Source: Marinimicrobium sp. C6131 (GTDB lineage: Bacteria; Pseudomonadota; Gammaproteobacteria; Pseudomonadales; Cellvibrionaceae). From it: a stretch of DNA of 64,000 bases. The stretch spans positions 1,612,001-1,676,000 of the forward strand of contig NZ_CP110629.1 in the NCBI RefSeq assembly GCF_026153455.1, given 5' to 3'. Within the stretch, counting starts at the first letter, position 1, and every line of letters starts with the position of its first letter. This document shows positions 17,362 to 27,078 of the stretch, piece by piece. Made by a program: the position numbers and the translations under genes. Under the pieces are notes generated by a model, which was not told the DNA's origin, made no database searches, and worked only from the letters and a program-made list of their open reading frames with translations.

Positions 17362-18729
17362 TTAGCGGCGCTGGAACAGCGCCATGGATTCCACATGTTC
17401 GGTGTGCGGGAACATATCCAGCACGCCGACGGATTGCAAGTCATACCCCGCGGAGGCCAGTTCTGCGGCATCGCGCGCCAGCGTGGCCGGGTTACAGGAG
17501 ACATAGACCAGCCGGCCGGGCCGGAGTTTTATCAATGTGTCCAATACCTCTCGCGCCCCATCCCTCGGCGGATCGATCAACACGGCGTCCGGTGTGCCCC
17601 AGCGACGGCGCATAGCGGGGCTGGGGTCGGCCAGATTGGCCTGGGCGAAGGTCGCCTCCAGATGATTGCGGCGGGCGTTCTCCTCGCCCCGGCTCACCAT
17701 GCTGGCGGCCCCCTCCAGCCCCAATACCCGGGCACCGGAGCGGGCCAAGGGTAGCGTAAAGTTGCCGATGCCACAAAACAGGTCCAGAACCTGCTCTCCC
17801 GGCCGGGGGGCAAGCCAGTCCAGGGCCTGCTGGACCATACGCCGATTGACCTCGGCATTCACCTGGGTGAAATCCTGGGGATGAAACCCCAGGGTCAGAT
17901 CGAACTCGGGCAGCGCATAGCTCAGGCGGGGATCGCAGGGCTCTCCCGCCAGAGTGAGCAGCGTCGTCTGGTCGTTGATCTGGCGCCAGATTCGCTCAGG
18001 CGGAACACCCGGCAAAGCCGTCGCCAGCGTTTCCCGATCGGCGTCTTTCAGCGTTCTGATTTCCCGCAATACCAACGCCGGCCCTTCACCGGCCAGAATC
18101 AATTCAATATGGCTGATGGCCCCCGGTGCCTGCAGGCCGGACAGCCAGAGCTTCAGTGGCTCAATCAGAGCGTTGAGCGCCGGCGCCAACACCTCGCAGT
18201 GCGCAATGTCCACCAGCTCGCGCTGGCCCCGACGGCGAAATCCTACGGTGACCCCGCCGCGCTTGTCGGTCCAGACCCCCAGCCGGGCCCGATGGCGGTA
18301 GCCCTCGCTGGGCGATTCGATGGCGGGCGCCAACTGGCGTGGGGTAACACCACCCCACCGGGCCAACTGATCCAGCAGGGCCTGCTGTTTGAAGGCGAGT
18401 TGGGCATCGGGTCGGACGTGCTGCAACTGGCAGCCACCACACTCCCGAAAGTGCACACAGGGTGGGCTTTGCCGCTCCGGTGCCGAGGTGAGCAACTCGG
18501 CCACTGAGCCCTCCGCGTATCGGCTCTGCTCTGCCTCCAGAAGCACCCGCACAGACTCGCCGGGCAGGGCTCCAGCGACGAACAGCGTCTTGCCCTGCCA
18601 GCGGACAATACCCCGTCCATCGTGGCTCAGGCGCTCCACAGTCAGCGCATCGGGCAGGCGCCTGGGTTGAAACCGGGGCTTGCGGGCTGACCCCGGGCGC
18701 CGGCCGGGCCGCGGTGGTCGGCGACTCAT
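17362..18729 (-). CDS. rlmD: 23S rRNA (uracil-1939-C5) methyltransferase RlmD
   Basis: 455 residues. An arginine/proline-rich basic N terminus (1-25) precedes a TRAM RNA-binding domain (VERLSHDGRGIVRWQGKTLFVAGALPGE). Iron-sulfur cysteines follow in CVHFRECGGCQLQH, with the fourth further on. The methyltransferase domain has LDLFCGIGNFTLPLAR as the SAM site and VSCNPATLARD with the catalytic cysteine near the C terminus. It methylates U1939 in 23S rRNA. The start overlaps the cysM stop by 4 bp (ATGA), so translation is coupled. A neighbouring family member, TrmA, lacks the Fe-S cysteines, so RlmD is the better call. Confidence 0.95.
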   Translation of the reverse strand: MSRRPPRPGRRPGSARKPRFQPRRLPDALTVERLSHDGRGIVRWQGKTLFVAGALPGESVRVLLEAEQSRYAEGSVAELLTSAPERQSPPCVHFRECGGCQLQHVRPDAQLAFKQQALLDQLARWGGVTPRQLAPAIESPSEGYRHRARLGVWTDKRGGVTVGFRRRGQRELVDIAHCEVLAPALNALIEPLKLWLSGLQAPGAISHIELILAGEGPALVLREIRTLKDADRETLATALPGVPPERIWRQINDQTTLLTLAGEPCDPRLSYALPEFDLTLGFHPQDFTQVNAEVNRRMVQQALDWLAPRPGEQVLDLFCGIGNFTLPLARSGARVLGLEGAASMVSRGEENARRNHLEATFAQANLADPSPAMRRRWGTPDAVLIDPPRDGAREVLDTLIKLRPGRLVYVSCNPATLARDAAELASAGYDLQSVGVLDMFPHTEHVESMALFQRR

Positions 18730-19625
18730 GCCCGGAACACGCCGGACGACAGGTAGCGGTCGCCCCGGTCGCAGACAATGGCCACAATCACCGCATTGCT
18801 GACGTGCTGACTCAGTTCCAGCGCCGCCGCCACGGACCCACCGGAGGAGACGCCGGCAAAAATGCCCTCCTCGCGCGCCATGGCCCGCATGGTGTCCTCC
18901 GCCAGCTTCTGCGGCATATTGACGATCCGGTCGACCCGGGAGGCGTCGTAAATTTTGGGCAGGTAGGCTTCCGGCCAGCGGCGGATGCCCGGAATTTTGG
19001 CGTCTTCGTCCGGCTGCAGGCCCACAATTTCGATCTTGGGGTTCTGCTCCTTGAAGTAGCGGGAACAGCCCATGATGGTGCCTGTGGTACCCATGGAGCT
19101 GATAAAGTGGGTAATCCGCCCATCGGTCTGACGCCAGATTTCCGGGCCGGTGGTTTCGTAGTGGGCCTGAGGGTTGGCCGCATTGCCAAACTGGTCCAGT
19201 ACCCGACCATGCCCCTCGGCCTGCATTTTCAGCGCCAGATCGCGGGCGCCTTCCATACCCTCCGCCTCGGTCACCTGAATCAGCTCGGCGCCGTAGGCCG
19301 TCATGGCGTCCTTGCGCTCCTGGGTACTGTTATCGGGCATGATCAGGATCATCCGGTAGCCCTTGATCGCGGCCACCATGGCCAGGGCAATGCCGGTGTT
19401 GCCGCTGGTGGCCTCAATCAGGGTATCACCGGGACGGATCAGCCCCCGGGCCTCGGCCTGCTGGATCATCCACAGCGCCGGCCGGTCCTTGACCGAACCC
19501 GCCGGGTTATTGCCCTCAAGCTTGACCAGAATCTCGTTACTGGTCTCGCCGGGCAGCCGCTGCAGGCGCACCAGCGGCGTGTTGCCGACACAGGATTCAA
19601 TCGTGGGAAAAGGGGATACCGCCAT
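18726..19625 (-). CDS. cysM: Cysteine synthase B
   Basis: 299 residues, a PLP-dependent beta-replacement enzyme. It makes cysteine from O-acetylserine and sulfide, and also uses thiosulfate in CysM. Visible elements are the PLP lysine in NNPAGSVKDRPALWM, the substrate loop EATSGNTGIALAM, a GTTGTIMG phosphate-binding loop and GVSSGGSVAAALEL at the C-terminal side. The length and KDRPALWMI sequence favour CysM over CysK. It is 4-bp overlapped with rlmD downstream and divergent from the sensor kinase gene, with about 150 bp between starts holding both promoters. Confidence 0.95.
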   Translation of the reverse strand: MAVSPFPTIESCVGNTPLVRLQRLPGETSNEILVKLEGNNPAGSVKDRPALWMIQQAEARGLIRPGDTLIEATSGNTGIALAMVAAIKGYRMILIMPDNSTQERKDAMTAYGAELIQVTEAEGMEGARDLALKMQAEGHGRVLDQFGNAANPQAHYETTGPEIWRQTDGRITHFISSMGTTGTIMGCSRYFKEQNPKIEIVGLQPDEDAKIPGIRRWPEAYLPKIYDASRVDRIVNMPQKLAEDTMRAMAREEGIFAGVSSGGSVAAALELSQHVSNAVIVAIVCDRGDRYLSSGVFRA

Positions 19626-19773
19626 AATCTGAACGCCATAACCATCGATGGGACGGGGCTGGGAAGCGCTTCACAGACCCCGCAAAAGCCCGCTATTCTA
19701 CCGCCGAATATGCTAAGGTGAAACCAAACCAGCGGACTTGGCCGCGCACGGAACGGAAACGATAACAAGCCCC

Positions 19774-22572
19774 ATGAGACTGACCGACATCAAAACCCAG
19801 ATATGGCGCCTGGTACTCTTCCCCGCCCTGGGTGTCACCCTGATCCTCGCGTTTACCCTGACGTACCTGTATCTGGCGCAGCTGAACAAGTTTGTCAGCC
19901 AGCGCGGCGGTGCACTGAGCGAGAAACTGGCGGAGATCAGCGCGGAAACCCTGAGCCGAAATGACCCGGATCTGTTGCGTTCGGTCATCGAAGCTTCCCT
20001 GGAAGAACCCTACATCCGGGCCGTTGAACTGTATCTGAAAGACAGCGGTACCACCATTCACAGCGGCCCTCGCATGCTGCCGCTGGTCAACCCCGGCCCG
20101 GCGGACCTGAGCCAACCCCAACAGCGCAGAACCCCCAAGTCAATCCGCTTCGCCCACCCGGTTCCGGGCATTGAGGGAGCGCCCTCCCCCGGCTGGATCG
20201 AAGTGGAGCTGCTGGCCTCGCCGTTTCTGGTACTGCGCTACCAGACCATTCTGATCACCCTGGTGTTGACGCTGGTGTGCCTGGCAATGTGCGCCTGGTT
20301 TTCCACCCGCCTGTACAAACGGCTGACCCACCCGCTGAACCAGATCCGGGAGACGATTCAGGGCATGGCACGGGGCCAGATGGATCGTCGTCTGCCCAAT
20401 ATGGAAAGCCGTGAACTGGACGAGCTGGCCCGGGCGGTGAATGACACCGCCGAGTCTCTGGAGCAGGCTCACCGTGACATGCAGGTGAACATCGACCAAT
20501 CCACCGAGGACCTGCGGGAAACCCTGGAAACCATCGAAATCCAGAATATCGAGCTGAACATGGCCCGCAAGGAAGCGTTGGAAGCCAGCCGGATCAAGTC
20601 GGAGTTTCTGGCCAACACCAGCCACGAAATCCGCACCCCGCTGAATGGTATCCTCGGATTCACCAACCTGGCGCTGAAAACCGATCTGGATGAGCAGCAA
20701 AAAGAGTATCTGGAGACCATTCGGGACTCCTCCCAGAACCTGTTGACCGTGATCAATGACATTCTGGACTTCTCGAAAATCGAATCCGGCAAGTTGACTC
20801 TGGACTACGTGCCCCTGCCCCTGCGCAAGGTGGTGGAAGAGGCGGTGCACATTCTCGCGCCGGATGCCCACGAGAAAAACCTGCAACTGGTGACTCTGCT
20901 CGACGACAACCTGCCACTGCACCTGCTCGGTGACCCGCTGCGCTTCAAGCAGGTGCTGACCAACCTGGTGAGCAACGCCATCAAGTTCAGTCAGCAGGGC
21001 AATATCGTCGTGCATGCGGCCTTGATCAACCGCCAGGAAACCCAGTTGACGCTCAAGGTCAGTGTCAGCGACAACGGTATCGGTCTGACCGCGGAGCAGA
21101 AGGAGCGGCTGTTCAGTGCGTTCAATCAGGCAGACACCTCCAGCTCCCGGGAATACGGCGGCACCGGTCTGGGCCTGGTGATCTGCAAGGGGCTGGTGGA
21201 GCGCATGGGAGGCGAGATTGGCGTGGAAAGCCAGCCCGAACAGGGCTCCCGCTTCTGGTTTACCGCCCGCCTCGGTATCGACAAAAGCCTACCGGAAACA
21301 CCGGCCGAACGCCTTCTGCTGGGCGAGCGGGCGCTCATCTGCAGCGACAACCCACCCTCCTGCCATCAGTTGGAACAGTTGCTGCATTTGTGGCAGGCCG
21401 ATACTGAGACGATTTCGTCCATTCACGATATTTTCCCCGCGTTGCGCAAGGCGCAGGAGCGCGACGACGCGTTTCGTCTGGTCCTCATGGATATAGCGCC
21501 GAACGAGCGCAAGCTCCAGGCGCCTTTATTGGAAAGCCTGACCCAGCAACTGCGTCGGGAATTCGACTGCATCCTGGTGGCCTGTTGTACACCGGCACAC
21601 CAGCGCCTGTTCCGTCAGGGCGTGGACCATTGCAGCACCAGCTTCGTCAACAAGCCCATCAGCTACGATGCACTGCTGGAAACGCTGGCCCGTCAGATGG
21701 ACATTCCCCTCAAGCGGCCGGGAGACATCCAGGGCAAGGCCCAGAGCGCGGCGGACAAGCCCGCCGCCCGGATCCTGGTGGTCGACGACAACCCAGCCAA
21801 CCTGCAACTGGCCGGAGAATTGTTGCGCGGCCTGAATACCGAGGTCGCACTCGCCACCAGCGGACAGGAAGCGCTGGAGTGGTGCCGGAAGCAGGATTTT
21901 GACCTGATTTTCATGGACATTCAGATGCCCGGCATGGACGGCATTGAGACCACCAAGCGACTGCGTGCCGACCACCCGCGGCGGCGCACGCCCATTATCG
22001 CCCTCACCGCCCACTCCATGACCGAGCAGAAGGCCGAGTTGTTGATTGCCGGTATGGACGATTGCGTCAGCAAGCCGGTCAGCGAAAACCAGTTGGCCCA
22101 TATCGTCAACCGCTGGGTGCCCCTCAACGGACGCCAGGCCGTCGAGGGGCCAATGACTGGCACTCCGACCCAACCCAGACTGCCCGCCATTGAGCTGGCG
22201 GAGGACGAGCAGCCCAGCCCGGTGGACATTCCCCTGTGTCTCAAACTCGCCAACCATAAACCCACGCTGGCCCGGGACATGTTGGAAATGCTCATCAAGA
22301 ACCTGAGCGGCGAGCGGGACGCTATCAACCAGGCTTTCGACAGTCAGGACTTTGAACAGCTCGAAGAGCTGGTGCATCGACTGTATGGCAGTTGCTGTTA
22401 CTGCGGTGTACCCCGTCTGAAGCGGATCAGCGGCCTGCTGGACAAGATTCTTCAGGCTCGCCAGTATGACCAGGTGGCCAGCCCGATCAAGGCGCTCGAC
22501 AACGAGGTCGACGAAATTTTGCGCTGGGCCTACGAACGGGATATCAGCGCCCTGTTCGATGTCGACCCGTAA
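19774..22572 (+). CDS. gacS: GacS/BarA-type hybrid sensor histidine kinase
   Basis: 932 residues from the ATG at 19774 (MRLTDIKTQIWR); the frame opens at a TTG 36 bp earlier but GacS/BarA proteins begin at this sequence. Order: membrane segment about 13-35; periplasmic part; second segment about 158-177; HAMP; HisKA with His284 in SHEIRTPLNG; HATPase with N and G boxes (NLVSNAIKFSQQG, GGTGLGLVICKGL); a degenerate receiver without clear Asp; a true receiver with Asp715 in FMDIQMPGMDG; and an HPt domain with His868. It feeds the GacA/UvrY response regulator controlling Rsm/Csr small RNAs. The gacS-cysM arrangement is as in Pseudomonas. GacA is not in the window. Confidence 0.93.
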   Translation: MRLTDIKTQIWRLVLFPALGVTLILAFTLTYLYLAQLNKFVSQRGGALSEKLAEISAETLSRNDPDLLRSVIEASLEEPYIRAVELYLKDSGTTIHSGPRMLPLVNPGPADLSQPQQRRTPKSIRFAHPVPGIEGAPSPGWIEVELLASPFLVLRYQTILITLVLTLVCLAMCAWFSTRLYKRLTHPLNQIRETIQGMARGQMDRRLPNMESRELDELARAVNDTAESLEQAHRDMQVNIDQSTEDLRETLETIEIQNIELNMARKEALEASRIKSEFLANTSHEIRTPLNGILGFTNLALKTDLDEQQKEYLETIRDSSQNLLTVINDILDFSKIESGKLTLDYVPLPLRKVVEEAVHILAPDAHEKNLQLVTLLDDNLPLHLLGDPLRFKQVLTNLVSNAIKFSQQGNIVVHAALINRQETQLTLKVSVSDNGIGLTAEQKERLFSAFNQADTSSSREYGGTGLGLVICKGLVERMGGEIGVESQPEQGSRFWFTARLGIDKSLPETPAERLLLGERALICSDNPPSCHQLEQLLHLWQADTETISSIHDIFPALRKAQERDDAFRLVLMDIAPNERKLQAPLLESLTQQLRREFDCILVACCTPAHQRLFRQGVDHCSTSFVNKPISYDALLETLARQMDIPLKRPGDIQGKAQSAADKPAARILVVDDNPANLQLAGELLRGLNTEVALATSGQEALEWCRKQDFDLIFMDIQMPGMDGIETTKRLRADHPRRRTPIIALTAHSMTEQKAELLIAGMDDCVSKPVSENQLAHIVNRWVPLNGRQAVEGPMTGTPTQPRLPAIELAEDEQPSPVDIPLCLKLANHKPTLARDMLEMLIKNLSGERDAINQAFDSQDFEQLEELVHRLYGSCCYCGVPRLKRISGLLDKILQARQYDQVASPIKALDNEVDEILRWAYERDISALFDVDP

Positions 22573-22714
22573 GTTTCTCGATTCTGGTGCAATCGGTGAT
22601 TCTCAGGTCGCCCTGTTAAATGTTATGATAATACTTTAATAAGCAGGTTCCTTTCAGGGGAGCCATCCAATAACGCTAACTCATAGCCTAAAAAAACCAG
22701 GGTGGTAGATAACG

Positions 22715-24346
22715 ATGATTCCATTCAGTGGTCTGGACTGGGCCGTTCTCGGCCTGTTTTTCCTGATTCTTCTTGGGGTAGTAGTCTGGTCCTTCATGGA
22801 GAAGGAAAAAGACACCACCGATTACTTTCTGGCGGGCCGCAACGCGGGCTGGCTGGTAATCGGGGCCTCCATTTTCGCCTCCAACATCGGCTCCGAGCAT
22901 CTGGTGGGCCTGTCCGGCGCCGGCGCCCAGACGGGCATGGCCATGGCTCACTGGGAGCTTCAGTCCTGGATTATCATTATCCTGGGCTGGGTGTTTGCGC
23001 CCTTTTACTGGAGCGCCAAGGTCTACACCATGCCCGAGTACCTGGAGCGCCGTTACTCCAGCAGCTCACGCACTTTTCTCTCGTTCATCTCGCTGGTCAG
23101 TTACGTCCTCACCAAAGTGTCGGTCACGGTCTACGCCGGTGGTGTGGTCCTGAAAACCGTGCTGGGTATTGATTCCCTCTGGGGCATCGACTTCTTCTGG
23201 ATCGCGGCCATGGGCCTGGTGTTGATTACCGGCCTGTACACCGTCGCCGGTGGCATGAAGGCGATTCTGGTCACCTCCGTCATTCAGACGCCCATTCTGA
23301 TTCTCGGCTCGCTGGTCATCCTGTTTGTGGGTATGGACAAAGTCGGTGGCTTGGGCGAGCTGGAGCGCATCAACGCCGAACGCATGAGCCTGATGCGACC
23401 ACTGGACGACCCGGAATTCCCCTGGCTGGGCGTGATCGGCGGCTCCATCATCATCGGTCTGTGGTACTGGTGTACTGACCAGTACATCGTTCAGCGTGTC
23501 CTGACCGCCAAAGGCATTCAGGCCGCCCGTCGTGGTACCATTTTCGCCGGTTACCTGAAACTGCTGCCGGTGTTCATCTTCCTGTTCCCGGGCATGATCG
23601 CCTACGCACTGCACGAGCAGGGCCAGATCAGCCTGGCCAGCGCCGACCAGGCCTTTGCCACCCTGGTGACCGAGCTTCTGCCTTCAGGCATCAAGGGCAT
23701 TGTGATCGGTGGTCTGATCGCCGCCCTGATGAGCTCCCTGGCCTCGCTGTTCAACTCCTCGGCGACCCTGTTCACCATCGATTTCTACAAGAAGTACAAG
23801 CCCCAGTCGAGCGAACAGCACCTGGTGAAAGTGGGCCGTTATGCCACCGTCGCCGTGGTGGCGCTGGGTATTCTGTGGATTCCGATCATGCAGTCCATCG
23901 CCGATGTGCTGTATGAGTATCTGCAGTTGGTTCAGTCGCTGATTGCCCCGGGCATTGCCGCGGTTTTCCTGCTGGGTGTGTTCTCCCGCAAAATCACCCC
24001 CGCCGCCGGTATCACCGGTCTGGTCGCCGGTTTCGTGATCGGCATGACGCGCCTGGTGCTGACCATTTTCGAGGACAGTTTGCCCGAAGGCAGTATCTGG
24101 CTGGGCATGGTCGAGCTGAACTGGCTGTACTTCTGCTCGGTACTGTTTATCGCCATTGTGCTGTTGGTCATCGGGGTGAGTTTCTTCACCCGTCAGGCCA
24201 GCGATGAGCAGGTGGCCGGTCTGACCTATGGGTCGATCAGTAAGGAGCAGCGCGCTGAAATCAAGGCCGGCATTGATAAGTGGGATATCATCCACACCGT
24301 GATCATTCTCGGCATCACCGCCTTCATTTACGTGCGGTTCTGGTAA
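22715..24346 (+). CDS. Sodium/solute symporter, SGLT-like sugar transporter
   Basis: 543 residues with about 14 hydrophobic segments, typical of the solute:sodium symporter family. The N-terminal helix and KDTTDYFLAGRNAGWLVIGASIFASNIGSEHLVGLSG are close in form to the Vibrio sodium/galactose transporter; the ASNIGSEH stretch lines the substrate site in SGLT proteins. It imports a monosaccharide with sodium. It stands alone, 142 bp after the kinase gene, ends in a clear intrinsic terminator, and precedes the GH43-mutarotase gene on the opposite strand. This supports a role in taking up sugars that those lipoproteins release. The exact sugar cannot be read from the sequence. Confidence 0.9.
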   Translation: MIPFSGLDWAVLGLFFLILLGVVVWSFMEKEKDTTDYFLAGRNAGWLVIGASIFASNIGSEHLVGLSGAGAQTGMAMAHWELQSWIIIILGWVFAPFYWSAKVYTMPEYLERRYSSSSRTFLSFISLVSYVLTKVSVTVYAGGVVLKTVLGIDSLWGIDFFWIAAMGLVLITGLYTVAGGMKAILVTSVIQTPILILGSLVILFVGMDKVGGLGELERINAERMSLMRPLDDPEFPWLGVIGGSIIIGLWYWCTDQYIVQRVLTAKGIQAARRGTIFAGYLKLLPVFIFLFPGMIAYALHEQGQISLASADQAFATLVTELLPSGIKGIVIGGLIAALMSSLASLFNSSATLFTIDFYKKYKPQSSEQHLVKVGRYATVAVVALGILWIPIMQSIADVLYEYLQLVQSLIAPGIAAVFLLGVFSRKITPAAGITGLVAGFVIGMTRLVLTIFEDSLPEGSIWLGMVELNWLYFCSVLFIAIVLLVIGVSFFTRQASDEQVAGLTYGSISKEQRAEIKAGIDKWDIIHTVIILGITAFIYVRFW

Positions 24347-24385
24347 GGCATTGAACGCTCGGCAAGGATGCCGATGAACATTCCG

Positions 24386-24420
24386 AAAACGGCTCACCTT
24401 TTGGGGTGGGCCGTTTTTTT
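24386..24420 (+). terminator. Intrinsic terminator of the symporter gene
   Basis: AAAACGGCTCACC and GGTGGGCCGTTTT pair around a TTTTGG loop and are followed by a run of seven T. It lies about 40 bp after the stop codon. Confidence 0.9.
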
Positions 24421-24421
24421 G

Positions 24422-24752
24422 TTGGTTACTTCGTCGTGGAGTGCTGCGGGTGTGTATACCGGTTGGAGACCCGCCGTGAACCCATCCATGGGGGCTTCTC
24501 GTCGACATCCATGTCTCCGAGAGTCTCCAACCGGTATACACACCCTCCGCTAGTGCCAACGGAGCCCTCGGTGGGAGGGTGTACCCCTTTGAGACCGTCG
24601 CCTGCCTTGGACGCCCCACATGGATGTGGGAAGTGTCCCGAAGCGCCGGGAGCGCGAAGGGGACCGGCAGGCGATCGAGCCCCCAGGGATGGGTTTACGG
24701 CGTGTCTCAAAGGGGTACACCCTCCCGCAGCACTCCACGACGAAGTAACCAA
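24422..24752. repeat. Nested inverted-repeat element (two hairpins inside a 29-bp inverted repeat)
   Basis: Outer arms of 29 bp (24422-24450 and 24724-24752; TTGGTTACTTCG...) are exact inverted copies. Inside are two more exact 23-bp stems: 24448-24470 with 24523-24545 (GGGTGTGTATACCGG...) and 24573-24595 with 24704-24726 (GGGAGGGTGTACCCC...). The insides share inverted CGCCGTGAACCCATCC-like segments (24472 onward and up to 24702), so the whole is two diverged copies of one element head to head. It fills the 485-bp gap between two convergent genes. Short frames in it look like artefacts. No transposase is present. Confidence 0.92.
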
Positions 24753-24770
24753 ACAATACCTCTTCAAACA

Positions 24771-24806
24771 AAAAAAACCGCCCAAGGCCAAAGGCCAAGG
24801 GCGGTT
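24771..24806 (-). terminator. Intrinsic terminator of the GH43-mutarotase gene
   Basis: Read on the minus strand, AACCGCCCTTGGCC and GGCCTTGGGCGGTT pair around a TTT loop, followed by a T tract. It lies about 25 bp after the stop at 24832. Confidence 0.9.
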
Positions 24807-24831
24807 CATACGCTCCGTTGTTTCGAACGTC

Positions 24832-27015
24832 TTACTTCACATCAAACCGGAAACTCATGCTGGTTTCATACACCTCACCCGGCTCCAGAATGGTGCTCGG
24901 GAAATCCGGCTGGTTGGGTGAATCCGGATAGTGCTGCGGCTCCAGGCAGAAGCCACCGTGGAGGACAAACTCGCGCTCGCCATCAGAGAGCGAACCGTCC
25001 AGGAAATTACCGGAATAGAACTGAATCGCCGGCTCCTCGGTCAGTACTTCCAGCACCCGACCAGTGTTCGGATCTTCGGCGCGGGCCGCTACGATCAGCC
25101 CATCCTGACCCTCACGATCCAGAACAAAATTGTGGTCAAAGCCACCACCGACGCGAGTCAATTGTGGGTGGTCGGCATTGATGTCCTGGCCAATCGGCTT
25201 GGGCTCGGTGAAGTCCAGCGGGGTACCGGCAACGGGTGCCAGCTCGCCGGTCGGGATCAGGCCGCTGTCCACCGGCGTGTAACGATCGGCATTGATCTGC
25301 AGGATGTGATCCAAGATCTTGCCTTCACCGGACAGGTTAAAGTAGGTGTGCTGAGTCAGATTCACCGGCGTCGCCTTGTCGGTTTCCGCGCGGAACTCGG
25401 TGATCAGCTCGTTATCGTCGGTCAACACGTAGCGGGTGGTCACTTCCAGATTGCCCGGATAGCCCTGGTCCCCGTCCTCGCTCAACAGGAACAGCTCAAC
25501 CGCCAGGCCGCGCTCGTCGGAGACAAACTTGGCATCCCACAGTTTTTTGTCGAAGCCAACCAAACCACCGTGCAAGTGATTGTCACCGTCGTTCTGATCC
25601 AGGGTGATGGTCTCACCATTCAGATCAAAGCGGCCATTGGCAATACGGTTGCCATAGCGGCCAATCAGTGCGCCAAAGTACGGTGGGTTCTGTTCCACAT
25701 AATCGTTCAGCGTCTCAAAGCCCAGCACCACGTTATCCAGCTCACCGTTTTTATCCGGCACGGTCAGATGCGTGATGATGCCACCGTAGTTCATCAGCTT
25801 GACCTCCATGCCCTCACCATTGTTCAGGGTGAAGCGGGTCACTTCACGGCCGTCGGGCAGCTCGCCGAACGATTCCTTGCTGATGTAGGCGCGGCCATAC
25901 TCAGAGGCGTCCGCATTGCTGTCTTCGTACTGCTCGGGGTTCAGGTGGTGGTTGTCCGGACGGTTCTGATAAAACTCCGGAAATCCGTCCTCATCCCATC
26001 CGATCACCCGCACCCGGGCGTGGCGGTTGGGATCGGTCAGGGGGTTGCCCTTGAGCTCTTTGTAGCTGCGAGTGTGATAGACCATCAGGTCCGTCTCACC
26101 GTCTTCCGCCACAGTGAAACTGTTGTGGCCGGGGCCGAAACGCTCCAGAGACTCATTGGTGTGGAACACCGGCTCGGGGGATTTCTTCCAGGAGGCGGGA
26201 TCGGTCAGATCGGCGTCCTCATCCGCCCATACCAGACCCACGGCATAGTTGTGATCCGTGGCCGCCGCGGAATAGGTCACGAAAATCCGGCCGTTGCGCT
26301 TTAGCACCGCCGCGCCTTCATTGACCTTGTAACCCACCTGCTCCCAATCGAGCTCGGGCTCGGTAATGGCGATCACCGGTCCGGTAATGGACGTGGGGCT
26401 GTCCATTTCGGCCAGGTAGAGTGCGGAATTGTAGCGCTGCTGCTGATCGCTCTGGGCCCAGATCAGATAGCGCTTGCCGTTGTGCTCAAAGGTGGTGGCA
26501 TCAAGGGAGAAGCTCTCCCAGGGGGTCTCGATTGCGCCCTCGTCGGTCCACTCCCCGGTCATCGGGTCTTCGTTGGGGTTCGACAGCACATGCATCCGCA
26601 TGCGGAACGGCTGATCGCCGTGGCCCAGCGCCACATGCACATACCAGACGCCATCTATACGGTGCAGTTCCGGTGCCCAGACGTTCCCCGCGGTGGGGCC
26701 TTCGTCCGGACGCTGCCAGATCACCTTGGGCTCGGCGTCGGCCAGGCCATTGAGGGTATCGGCGGTGACCAGCTCGATCCGGTCAAACTCCGGCGCGGTG
26801 GAAATAAAGTAATATTGGCCGTCTTCGGTGCGGTGAATCCAGGGATCGGCCCCGAATTCGACCAAGGGGACCTGATACTCAGGCAATCCGTTATCGACAC
26901 TTGCGTTGGTGGAGGAGGTTTCCTCGGGCGCCTCGGAACAGGCAACCAGACCCAGTCCGGCAGCCACCAGGGCGCCTCCGGCCAACAGCTGTCGCAGAGG
27001 AGAGATACTTGTCAT
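24832..27015 (-). CDS. Lipoprotein fusing GH43 glycosidase and aldose 1-epimerase
   Basis: 727 residues. The signal peptide has lipobox LVAC (Cys about 26). The GH43 five-bladed propeller spans about 45-350. It shows EFGADPWIH (base Asp), SLDATTFEHNGKRYLIW (second Asp), NEGAAVLKRNGRIFVTYS (acid Glu) and FGPGHNSFT, the pattern of alpha-L-arabinofuranosidase-like members. The GalM-like mutarotase spans about 375-725, with NRIANGRF, DNHLHGG and TQHTYFNLSGEG (catalytic His region), EEPAIQFYSGNFLDG and EPQHYPDSPNQPDFP. It would release a terminal sugar and interconvert its anomers at the membrane surface. It is divergent from a DUF5060 lipoprotein. Both catalytic sets look complete. Joining these activities in one chain is unusual. 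Confidence 0.9.
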   Translation of the reverse strand: MTSISPLRQLLAGGALVAAGLGLVACSEAPEETSSTNASVDNGLPEYQVPLVEFGADPWIHRTEDGQYYFISTAPEFDRIELVTADTLNGLADAEPKVIWQRPDEGPTAGNVWAPELHRIDGVWYVHVALGHGDQPFRMRMHVLSNPNEDPMTGEWTDEGAIETPWESFSLDATTFEHNGKRYLIWAQSDQQQRYNSALYLAEMDSPTSITGPVIAITEPELDWEQVGYKVNEGAAVLKRNGRIFVTYSAAATDHNYAVGLVWADEDADLTDPASWKKSPEPVFHTNESLERFGPGHNSFTVAEDGETDLMVYHTRSYKELKGNPLTDPNRHARVRVIGWDEDGFPEFYQNRPDNHHLNPEQYEDSNADASEYGRAYISKESFGELPDGREVTRFTLNNGEGMEVKLMNYGGIITHLTVPDKNGELDNVVLGFETLNDYVEQNPPYFGALIGRYGNRIANGRFDLNGETITLDQNDGDNHLHGGLVGFDKKLWDAKFVSDERGLAVELFLLSEDGDQGYPGNLEVTTRYVLTDDNELITEFRAETDKATPVNLTQHTYFNLSGEGKILDHILQINADRYTPVDSGLIPTGELAPVAGTPLDFTEPKPIGQDINADHPQLTRVGGGFDHNFVLDREGQDGLIVAARAEDPNTGRVLEVLTEEPAIQFYSGNFLDGSLSDGEREFVLHGGFCLEPQHYPDSPNQPDFPSTILEPGEVYETSMSFRFDVK

Positions 27016-27078
27016 AATCCATACCTTCTATCGTTGTCGTTATCAGCGTTATTCGTACCGGACATTCTACGAAAGGCC

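Noticed and set aside
24406..24921. Frames on both strands across 24.4-24.9 kb
   Set aside because: They read through the nested inverted repeats and mirror one another; such frames are common false genes in repeats.
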